6,069 nucleotides of DNA from an uncultured Pseudomonadota bacterium (GTDB lineage: Bacteria > Pseudomonadota > Gammaproteobacteria > Methylococcales > Methylomonadaceae), in the NCBI GenBank assembly GCA_903902945.1, contig CAIUWU010000067.1, positions 1 to 6,069 of the forward strand. Reading direction: 5' to 3'. The notes beneath the pieces were generated by a model that worked only from the letters and a program-made list of their open reading frames with translations, was not told the origin of the DNA and made no database searches. Positions 1 to 5,139 of the stretch are shown piece by piece. Both the position numbers and the translations under genes were made by a program. The stretch's first letter is position 1; each line of letters begins with the position of its first letter.

Positions 1-53
1 ACCAGCGGCATATTGCATTAGAAAAACAATTAGTAAACCGAATTAAAGGTTAG
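1..53 (+). CDS. Possible C-terminal end of a plus-strand gene (partial)
   Basis: The third frame is open from the window edge to a TAG at 51-53. It encodes a charged, helix-like tail, QRHIALEKQLVNRIKG, which reads like the natural end of a soluble protein. The second frame is also open, to a TAA at 43-45, but gives a less protein-like sequence. With 16 codons no family can be named, and the call rests only on composition and the open left edge. No convincing terminator follows the stop. This may be chance. Confidence 0.3.
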   Translation, partial: QRHIALEKQLVNRIKG

Positions 54-405
54 CAAAACCAAAATGCCGGTTTTATCGGGCTTAGAAATTTGAACAATCA
101 TCCCGATTGCCTGATTTTGAAACAGCAACTTATCGGACTCTGCCGTGAAAGCGATAAAACTGAAAATTGCTTGGTGCGCTTGGCTTGCCGAGAGCGCGAG
201 ACTTTTTATCCAGCTGACCTGGCCTATCGAGCCGGCGTGCCAATGAGCGGCTTGTCGAGACAACCCAATACAAGCAAGTTTCGTACAGCCGACGTTTTGG
301 GCAGCCCATCGCGTGAGTTAAAACGTTAACCGATAAGCTTTATCAAAAAAGTCGCGAGCTCTCGGGCAAGAGGAAATCAGCTTGAACTAGTAAACACGCA
401 TTCGC

Positions 406-430
406 CCGGCTTGCCTAATTTAAGAGCCGG
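406..430. repeat. Inverted repeat CCGGCT/AGCCGG
   Basis: The arms are CCGGCT at 406-411 and AGCCGG at 425-430, a perfect 6-bp stem with a 13-base loop. A further T-G wobble pair is possible inside. No T-run follows on either strand, so it is not a classical terminator. It is one of the hairpins in the gene-free region before the EAL-like gene. Confidence 0.45.
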
Positions 431-516
431 TATTCGGCACATGGAAAATGCGCTGTTGATTAGCAATTGCTGAGCCTATCTTGCCTGATCAACTTTTACC
501 ATCCCCTGAGTGACCA

Positions 517-549
517 TGCGTTGAAGCGTTGTTACTAAACATCAACGCA
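517..549. repeat. Inverted repeat TGCGTTGA/TCAACGCA
   Basis: A perfect 8-bp stem is formed by 517-524 and 542-549 around a 17-base loop. The left arm is followed at once by a second GCGTTG, giving a short direct repeat. It lies 2 bases before the next inverted repeat at 552-600. Together the two could form neighbouring RNA hairpins, or be a binding site for a dimeric protein. The function is unknown. Confidence 0.5.
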
Positions 550-551
550 AG

Positions 552-600
552 ATGTTTCGAGAGCCTTTAATTCTGAAAAGCGATAATTAAATCGAAACAT
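552..600. repeat. Inverted repeat ATGTTTCGA/TCGAAACAT
   Basis: The arms at 552-560 and 592-600 are perfect 9-base reverse complements separated by 31 AT-rich bases. This is the longest perfect inverted repeat I noticed in the gene-free region. The spacer contains GATAAT (582-587), which resembles a -10 element, but no -35 element stands at the right distance. It could be a stem in a transcript or a spaced operator. Confidence 0.5.
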
Positions 601-677
601 ATCGTTTTATTTGAAAAACAGCATTGTTTAACATGCGCTCACTGCCACAACTGGCTGTCATGCGTGAATCATGGATT

Positions 678-702
678 TTGCTAACCTCCCTCCTATTAGC
701 AA
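678..702 (+). promoter_or_regulatory. Hairpin with C-rich, anti-Shine-Dalgarno-like loop
   Basis: TTGCTAA (678-684) pairs perfectly with TTAGCAA (696-702). The 11-base loop CCTCCCTCCTA could bind GGAGG ribosome binding sites. It stands 12 bases before a strong plus-strand terminator, and 85 bases before the GGAGG (770-774) that serves the EAL-like gene. A C-rich loop followed by a terminator is a known design for trans-acting bacterial small RNAs. In a read-through transcript the loop could also mask the downstream ribosome binding site. Both roles are inferred from the sequence. Confidence 0.45.
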
Positions 703-714
703 CAAGGACGTCGT

Positions 715-740
715 GGGCGGGTTGATCCCGCCCTTTTTTT
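715..740 (+). terminator. Strong intrinsic terminator before the EAL-like gene
   Basis: GGGCGGG (715-721) pairs perfectly with CCCGCCC (727-733) across a 5-base loop, and seven T residues follow (734-740). On the plus strand this is a textbook Rho-independent terminator. No convincing protein gene lies directly upstream, so it must end either a noncoding RNA or the leader of the EAL-like gene, whose start codon is 39 bases further on. Confidence 0.85.
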
Positions 741-769
741 ATAGATATTGTCAGTATTAATCAGCACAT

Positions 770-774
770 GGAGG
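770..774 (+). promoter_or_regulatory. Ribosome binding site deciding the start of the EAL-like gene
   Basis: GGAGG at 770-774 is followed by a 5-base spacer and ATG at 780-782. The in-frame ATG at 768 has no such site in front of it and would overlap this one, so initiation at 780 is preferred. Confidence 0.75.
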
Positions 775-779
775 TTGAT

Positions 780-1625
780 ATGCCTTTACAACAATTAGTC
801 GAATATTTTAATGATCGTCTGGAACAACAGCACAATACCGGATACCGGCCTTTTATTATCGAAAACGATAAAGTAGCCGCGCTGTTTGGTCCGATGCGAA
901 TTGGCAGCGAATTAATCCCGGTCCGAGAACTGAATCATCAGGCACAAACCTTGGGGTATGCGGCGCAAATCAGACTCAGCACCTGCCCTGCTCTGACACT
1001 GCAAAACAGTGAGCTGGATCACTTGATTGCCAGCCAGACGCCACATGCCAATAACACCGATTCCATCATCAGTTTTGACCGCTTAACCCGCACAGTGCAT
1101 ATGCTGAACTATCTGCCGGAATCGCATTTGAACGGCTTATTGTTTCTGGATGTCGATCCCCGTCATATTCTCGGCGTAAAAACCGATCACGGTGCTTATT
1201 TCGAGGAAATCATCGGTCGTTGTGGCTTGGAAACCAGCAACATCGCCATCTCACTGAATATCAACGGCTTATATAGCCGTTTCTATCAGTCTTTATTGAA
1301 AGGACTCAGCAATTACCAGCGCCGTGGCTACAAAATTGCTATTAAATTTGATTATTCCGGGCTGGATAAATCAGCTTTTGAGTTAATCGAACGCTCAGGA
1401 GCCGATTTCGTCGGGCTTTCCACACAGGGTTTAGAGCAGCTACGTCGCGATACCCTAAACGACAAACTGCTGCAACTGATAGCAGCTAGTCATGCCATCA
1501 ACAGCCGCTGCTATGTATTTAATACCGACAGCTCATCCGCTGTACTGTGGCAACACGCCGGTTTTGATTTGATTCAGGCCGAAGCACAACACAGCACTTG
1601 GCACTATTCAGATTGCGCTGCTTAA
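780..1625 (+). CDS. Degenerate EAL-domain-like protein, probably non-catalytic
   Basis: This gene encodes 281 residues when started at 780, where GGAGG is correctly spaced; a start at 768 would add four residues. There is no signal peptide or membrane segment, so it is probably cytoplasmic. From about residue 95 onward the order of elements follows the EAL (cyclic di-GMP phosphodiesterase) fold. SFDRL (98-102) is followed by LFLDVDP (121-127) where active enzymes have the N-x-S strand. The strand ending IAISLNI (155-161) lies where ExxE is expected, and AIKFDYSGL (187-195) lies where DDFG is expected. GADFVGLS (207-214) replaces the D-x-K-I-D strand, and CYVFNTDSS (244-252) replaces the AEGVE strand. 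The final QAEA takes the place of QG. The EAL motif and all metal-binding positions are missing, so I infer a binding or regulatory protein without phosphodiesterase activity. The first 90 or so residues match nothing I recognise. It converges on the encapsulin operon and has no visible promoter after the terminator at 715-740. Confidence 0.8.
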   Translation: MPLQQLVEYFNDRLEQQHNTGYRPFIIENDKVAALFGPMRIGSELIPVRELNHQAQTLGYAAQIRLSTCPALTLQNSELDHLIASQTPHANNTDSIISFDRLTRTVHMLNYLPESHLNGLLFLDVDPRHILGVKTDHGAYFEEIIGRCGLETSNIAISLNINGLYSRFYQSLLKGLSNYQRRGYKIAIKFDYSGLDKSAFELIERSGADFVGLSTQGLEQLRRDTLNDKLLQLIAASHAINSRCYVFNTDSSSAVLWQHAGFDLIQAEAQHSTWHYSDCAA

Positions 1626-1655
1626 AAAAGCACCCGGCAGCTGTTACTGCCGGGT
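1624..1655 (-). terminator. Intrinsic terminator of the encapsulin operon
   Basis: A perfect 9-bp GC-rich stem pairs 1632-1640 with 1647-1655 around a 6-base loop. Read on the minus strand, the hairpin is followed by GC and six T residues (1629-1624), 20 bases after the desulfurase stop. On the plus strand only TATCAGG follows, so it should end the minus-strand operon far better than the EAL-like gene. The T-run overlaps the TAA stop codon of that convergent gene. Confidence 0.85.
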
Positions 1656-1674
1656 TATCAGGTTTCGAGCAGGT

Positions 1675-3261
1675 CTAAAATTTCAGGCCTTTTTTGATTT
1701 GCCGGATCGCATGAGCCAGCTGATCAATCTCATCATAAGTATTGTAAAACGCCAGTGAAGGTCTGACCGTTGCTTCCAGTCCAAAGCGGCGCAAGATAGG
1801 TTGTGCGCAATGATGACCGGATCGCACCGCGATACCGAATTCATTCAATGCCGAACCGATCTCCTGGGTGGTATGACCATCGAGCACAAACGACAGCACG
1901 CTGGCTTTATGGTCAGCAGTACCAATTAGATGCAGGCCATTGATACGTTGCAGTACCTCGGTACCGTATTCCAGCAACTGATGCTCATAACGGGCGATAT
2001 TGGCAATCCCAATCCGTTCCACATACTCCAGCGCCGCACCTAGACCCACCGCATCGGCAATATTGCCAGTGCCGGCTTCAAACTTAGCGGGAGCTGGCTG
2101 ATATCGGGTGTGCTCGAAAGTCACATCTTCGATCATGTTGCCGCCGCCTTGCCAGGGGGGTGATTGCTCCAGTATCTCGGCTTTGCCATACAGTGCGCCG
2201 ATACCGGTCGGGCCAAATATCTTATGGCCTGAAAATACCAGCCAGTCGCAGTTCAGTGCCTGTACATCGGTGGCCATGTGCGAAACCGATTGCGCCGCAT
2301 CGAGTAATACACGCGCACCGATACGCTGTGCCATGGCAATCATTTCAGCCGCTGGGGTGACGGTGCCCAGTGCATTGGAGACCTGGGTAAACGACACCAG
2401 TTTGGTACGTGGATTCAGCAGCTTCTGGTATTCGGACAGAATGATCTGGCCTTTATCATCTACGGGTGCAACTCTCAATACCGCGCCGGTTTCACTGCAT
2501 AACTGCTGCCAAGGTACGATATTGGCATGATGCTCCAGCCAGCTAATGACAATTTCATCATCACGACCGATATTCTGCTTACCCCAGGTTTTCGCCACCA
2601 GATTGATGGCTTCGGTGGTCCCGCGTACAAACACGATGTTATCCACCGAAGGCGCATTAATGAAACGCGCCACTGTTTTTCGGGCGTGTTCGTAAGCGTC
2701 GGTGGAACGGGCCGCCAGAGTATGGGCTGCACGGTGAATATTGGAATTTTCATGCTGATAAAAAGCACTGATCCGATCAATGACCGCTGCAGGCTTTTGG
2801 GTAGTCGCCGCATTGTCAAACCAGACCAGCTGATGACCGTTGACCCGTTCCTGCAGAATCGGAAAATCCCGGCGCACGGCATTGATATCAAAACCCTGAT
2901 GATGGCTGGCCACCTGCCGCAGCTGCGGCAAATGGTTGGCGGACTGCGCATGCTCCAAAAAGTAAAAAGTGCTCGGCTGCGCCACGCCATGACTCAGGTC
3001 TTGGTCAGCGAAATTGACGCTTTTAACCGGCTGTTTCCAGTCAATGACATTCAAGGCATTAAAATCGGCAACATTGGCTTTGGGCAACGCCACCGGTGCC
3101 GTCACCGGCTTGGCAAACTGGCTAATACGGGAACCATCGCAAGGCAATTCACTAAAAAAAGCATTAGCCAGCCGGGTCAGCTCATTGACATCCGGCAGCC
3201 CGTCAGGGGCTGCCGAAGACAAGGCGCTGTTGACGAGTGCATCTAAGTTACTTGTAGTCAT
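1675..3261 (-). CDS. Cysteine desulfurase, SufS-like cargo of a Family 2A encapsulin
   Basis: This 528-residue enzyme is predicted to convert L-cysteine to L-alanine, leaving the sulfur as a persulfide on its own cysteine. Residues from about 124 on form a complete class V aminotransferase / SufS-type domain. EHHAN (243-247) carries the histidine that stacks on PLP, and D321 with Q324 in DAAQS contact the cofactor ring. K347 in SGHK is the PLP Schiff-base lysine, and C485 in RSGHHCAQP carries the persulfide. R500 in VRPSL should hold the substrate carboxylate. SufS is about 400 residues, so the first 123 are extra. Such extensions are the hallmark of desulfurases packed into Family 2A encapsulins, and the shell gene lies directly upstream with a 14-base overlap. 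The gene is last in its operon and is followed by an intrinsic terminator. It could be misread as housekeeping SufS, but the extension and the absence of sufBCDE here argue against that. Confidence 0.96.
   Translation of the reverse strand: MTTSNLDALVNSALSSAAPDGLPDVNELTRLANAFFSELPCDGSRISQFAKPVTAPVALPKANVADFNALNVIDWKQPVKSVNFADQDLSHGVAQPSTFYFLEHAQSANHLPQLRQVASHHQGFDINAVRRDFPILQERVNGHQLVWFDNAATTQKPAAVIDRISAFYQHENSNIHRAAHTLAARSTDAYEHARKTVARFINAPSVDNIVFVRGTTEAINLVAKTWGKQNIGRDDEIVISWLEHHANIVPWQQLCSETGAVLRVAPVDDKGQIILSEYQKLLNPRTKLVSFTQVSNALGTVTPAAEMIAMAQRIGARVLLDAAQSVSHMATDVQALNCDWLVFSGHKIFGPTGIGALYGKAEILEQSPPWQGGGNMIEDVTFEHTRYQPAPAKFEAGTGNIADAVGLGAALEYVERIGIANIARYEHQLLEYGTEVLQRINGLHLIGTADHKASVLSFVLDGHTTQEIGSALNEFGIAVRSGHHCAQPILRRFGLEATVRPSLAFYNTYDEIDQLAHAIRQIKKGLKF
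2893..3261 (-). other. N-terminal encapsulation (cargo-loading) region of the desulfurase
   Basis: Residues 1-123 precede the catalytic domain and are absent from ordinary SufS. The region begins with a helix-like stretch containing ELTRLANAFFSELP (27-40). A flexible part rich in Pro, Ala and Val follows (KPVTAPVALPKA, 51-62), then short hydrophobic islands such as FNALNVIDW (67-75) and STFYFLEHA (97-105), and a linker with several histidines (about 109-121). In the Family 2A system an intrinsically disordered N-terminal domain directs the desulfurase into the shell, and this region fits that role. I infer that the short islands are the shell-binding motifs; the sequence alone does not prove it. 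Confidence 0.7.
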
Positions 3262-4165
3262 AGTAGTTATCCACTACAACATTCTCCAGAACGCCAATCG
3301 CATCATCGGTCAAAACGGCCAGCGAGCAATACAAAGACACCAGATAAGACGCTATCGCTTTATGATTGATCCCCATAAAACGCACTGACAAGCCCATGCT
3401 CAGTTCATCAGTCAGATTAGGCTGATACAAACCCACCACACCCTGACGACTTTCGCCGGTACGAATCAGCAAAATGCTGGTTTTGCCATTAACGATTTTG
3501 ACCTTGTCAGACGGAATCAACGGTAAGCCTCGCCAAGTCAGGAACTGCGAGCCAAACAATGAAACAGTCGGTGGTGGTGTGCCACGACGGGTACATTCAC
3601 GACCAAAGGCAGCGATAGCGCGCGGATGAGCCAGGAAGAACGCAGGCTCTTTCCAGACTTTGGCAATCAGTTCATCCAGATCATCAGGGGTTGGCGAACC
3701 GTTGCGGGTCTGAATCCGCTGACTGGGGGCCACATTATTCAACAAGCCATATTCGGCATTGTTGATTAACTCGCTTTCCTGACGCTCTTTGACGGTTTCG
3801 ATAGTCAGACGTAATTGCTCATGAATCTGGTTGTGCGGACTGCTGTACAAATCGGCAACCCGGGTATGTACATCCAAAACGGTATTAACCGCATTCAAAC
3901 GGTATTCGCGACCCCACTCTTCGTAATCAACAAAGGTTTGTGGCAGTACTCTTTCGTCGAGACTGGAACATTCGACGCTAATGCTGGTGTTGTCTTTGAC
4001 GCGGTTGACGCGATAAATACCGGCTTCAACCGGTACCCATTGCAATAAATGAACTAACCAACGAGGGGTAATCGTCCCCATCATCGGTACGGTTTTGGTG
4101 GCATTCGATAAGGTCCGCGCCGCGACATCGCCTAATGCGGTATGGGCTTGATGAATATCGGTCAT
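3248..4165 (-). CDS. srpI: Family 2A encapsulin shell protein (SrpI-like)
   Basis: This 305-residue HK97-fold shell protein is related to cyanobacterial SrpI, the Family 2A encapsulin that packages a cysteine desulfurase. Stretches I recognise as strongly conserved in the family include DVAARTLSNATKTVP (13-27), ITPRWLVHLLQWVPVEAG (32-49), the spine-helix region TRVADLYSSPHNQI (101-114) with RLTIETVKERQESELINN (119-136), then FGSQFLTWRGLPLIPSDK (204-221) and GLSVRFMGINHKAIASYLVS (258-277). The length suits Family 2A; Family 2B shells are longer because of an inserted cyclic-nucleotide-binding-type domain, which is absent here. Homologues assemble into a 60-subunit T=1 icosahedron in the cytoplasm. 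The ATG at 4165 is supported by AGGAG (4177-4173) with a 7-base spacer, a much better site than that of the cargo gene, which fits a need for more shell than cargo. It lies 50 bases downstream of the acetyltransferase gene and overlaps the desulfurase gene by 14. Confidence 0.95.
   Translation of the reverse strand: MTDIHQAHTALGDVAARTLSNATKTVPMMGTITPRWLVHLLQWVPVEAGIYRVNRVKDNTSISVECSSLDERVLPQTFVDYEEWGREYRLNAVNTVLDVHTRVADLYSSPHNQIHEQLRLTIETVKERQESELINNAEYGLLNNVAPSQRIQTRNGSPTPDDLDELIAKVWKEPAFFLAHPRAIAAFGRECTRRGTPPPTVSLFGSQFLTWRGLPLIPSDKVKIVNGKTSILLIRTGESRQGVVGLYQPNLTDELSMGLSVRFMGINHKAIASYLVSLYCSLAVLTDDAIGVLENVVVDNYYDYK
3263..3277 (-). promoter_or_regulatory. Small hairpin presenting the ribosome binding site of the desulfurase
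   Basis: On the minus strand GTAGT (3277-3273) and ACTAC (3267-3263) form a 5-bp stem around the loop GGATA, ending one base before the desulfurase ATG. GGA in the loop is the only Shine-Dalgarno-like sequence at a useful distance (8 bases). The hairpin lies inside the end of the encapsulin reading frame, so ribosomes completing the shell protein would open it. A GGA in a short hairpin loop at a start site also resembles a CsrA/RsmA target, but this is a weak match. Confidence 0.35.
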
Positions 4166-4172
4166 GTGTGTG

Positions 4173-4177
4173 CTCCT
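4173..4177 (-). promoter_or_regulatory. Ribosome binding site of the encapsulin gene
   Basis: AGGAG on the minus strand lies 7 bases before the ATG at 4165-4163. It is the clearest Shine-Dalgarno sequence in the operon and confirms the encapsulin start. I see no convincing promoter in the 50-base gap, so the gene is probably transcribed from upstream. Confidence 0.7.
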
Positions 4178-4202
4178 GTGTGGCTGTTATGTAGTAGTGT
4201 CT

Positions 4203-4227
4203 TAAAAAATGCGGTTCAGATACCCGC
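4203..4227 (-). terminator. Weak terminator-like hairpin at the acetyltransferase stop codon
   Basis: On the minus strand GCGG (4227-4224) pairs with CCGC (4214-4211), with one more A-T pair possible past a mismatch. An A and six T residues follow (4210-4204). The stem covers the last three codons and the stop of the acetyltransferase gene. With only 4-5 pairs it would be leaky at best. It could partly attenuate transcription between the cysteine-synthesis pair and the shell-cargo pair, or it may be chance. Confidence 0.25.
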
Positions 4228-5139
4228 TCCCGCATCGAATGATTCGGCACGAACCTGGGCCTGATTGATCTGGCTGCCGGCCGGAACGCTGTGGGTCAGC
4301 CAGACGTTGCCGCCAATGGTCGAGCCTTTGCCTAAGGTGATGCGGCCCAGAATGGTGGCGCCGGCGTAGATCACCACATCGTCTTCGACAATCGGATGAC
4401 GCAAGTTGCCTTTGACCAGCATGCCGCTGTCATCCTTGTTGAAGCGTTTGGCGCCCAGGGTCACCGCCTGATAAATCCGCACCCGGCTGCCGATAATCGC
4501 GGTTTCACCAATGACGACGCCGGTGCCATGATCGATGAAAAAGCTGTCAGCAATCTGCGCGCCGGGATGAATATCAATACCAGTGGCCGAGTGGGCAATT
4601 TCCGAAATCATGCGGGCAATCAGCGGCAAACCCAGCTGGTACAGCAAATGAGCGATCCGGTAATGAATCACCGCCACCATTCCCGGATAGCAGACCAGCA
4701 CTTCATCGGCACTGCGCGCCGCCGGATCACCTTCGTAAGCGGCTTGTAAATCGGTATCCAGTAATTGACGGATGGTCGGCAGCTGGGCGGCAAATTGCAG
4801 GGTGTAGTCACTGGCGCTGCAGTGAGCGACTGCGCTGGTTTCAGCCAATTCACGGGCGAACAATAATTCCAACTCGATCTGACTGCTTAACTGCCGCAAG
4901 ACGTTATCAAGGGTGTTACCGACAAAATAATCAATACTTTCATCGGTCAGATCAGGTAAACCCAAGCGGTTGGGAAACAGCACTGCCGACAGCTGATCGA
5001 CGATATTGGCCAGAATCTTGCGTGAAGGCAGTCTCGGCGGTTGCTGGCGGCGGCGGTTTTCCAGCGCCTGGACGCGTAATTGCCGCAACTCGGCAACCAG
5101 ATGGGGAATACCCCAGTCGGATCTAACCGTATCCGTCAT
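4216..5139 (-). CDS. epsC: Serine O-acetyltransferase (EpsC/CysE type)
   Basis: This 307-residue enzyme should acetylate L-serine with acetyl-CoA to give O-acetylserine, the first and regulated step of cysteine synthesis. The N-terminal helical domain (about 1-175) includes the YEGDPAA and YPGMVAVIHYRIAHLLY segments typical of the family. The C-terminal half is a left-handed beta-helix of hexapeptide repeats. D189 in DIHPG and H204 in IDHGTG keep the 15-residue spacing of the E. coli CysE catalytic pair D143/H158. H248 in RHP matches CysE H193, with about nine extra residues in the intervening loop. The protein is longer than CysE (273), mainly at the N-terminus, and its LFPNRLGLPDL stretch (54-64) resembles EpsC-type members. 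The tail ends GAGI, close to the GDGI end of E. coli CysE that docks into the CysK active site. Its ATG overlaps the cysK stop as ATGA, implying coupled translation. Confidence 0.95.
   Translation of the reverse strand: MTDTVRSDWGIPHLVAELRQLRVQALENRRRQQPPRLPSRKILANIVDQLSAVLFPNRLGLPDLTDESIDYFVGNTLDNVLRQLSSQIELELLFARELAETSAVAHCSASDYTLQFAAQLPTIRQLLDTDLQAAYEGDPAARSADEVLVCYPGMVAVIHYRIAHLLYQLGLPLIARMISEIAHSATGIDIHPGAQIADSFFIDHGTGVVIGETAIIGSRVRIYQAVTLGAKRFNKDDSGMLVKGNLRHPIVEDDVVIYAGATILGRITLGKGSTIGGNVWLTHSVPAGSQINQAQVRAESFDAGAGI

Larger units (their letters stand above)
54..714. other. Long gene-free stretch rich in inverted repeats
   Basis: I see no convincing protein gene here. The open frames at 90-329 (plus, TTG start, no ribosome binding site) and 30-263 (minus) overlap each other, match no family I know and have no Shine-Dalgarno sequence. 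What stands out is a run of perfect inverted repeats: 317-321/326-330 and 332-336/340-344 (5 bp each), 406-411/425-430 (6 bp), 517-524/542-549 (8 bp), 552-560/592-600 (9 bp) and 678-684/696-702 (7 bp). The run leads into an intrinsic terminator at 715-740. This suggests a structured transcript ending at 740. A weak promoter-like pair is TTGATT (456-461) and TATCTT (477-482), but the 15-base spacing is short and I do not rely on it. Confidence 0.5.

Noticed and set aside
30..263. Minus-strand open frame of 77 codons
   Set aside because: It has no ribosome binding site and no recognisable motif, and lies in the repeat-rich gene-free region.
90..329. Plus-strand open frame of 79 codons
   Set aside because: It starts at TTG with no ribosome binding site, resembles no family I know, and overlaps a similar frame on the other strand.
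721..733. GGTTGATCCC resembles a tRNA T-arm
   Set aside because: There is no acceptor, anticodon or D-arm around it. It is the loop and stem of the intrinsic terminator.
768..770. ATG at 768 as the start of the EAL-like gene
   Set aside because: It has no ribosome binding site upstream, while GGAGG at 770-774 is correctly placed for the ATG at 780.
2527..3246. Plus-strand open frame of 239 codons opposite the desulfurase gene
   Set aside because: It is antisense to a clearly identified enzyme gene and has no motif of its own, so it is a shadow of that gene's codon usage. The shorter open frames opposite the desulfurase, encapsulin, acetyltransferase and cysK genes are rejected for the same reason.
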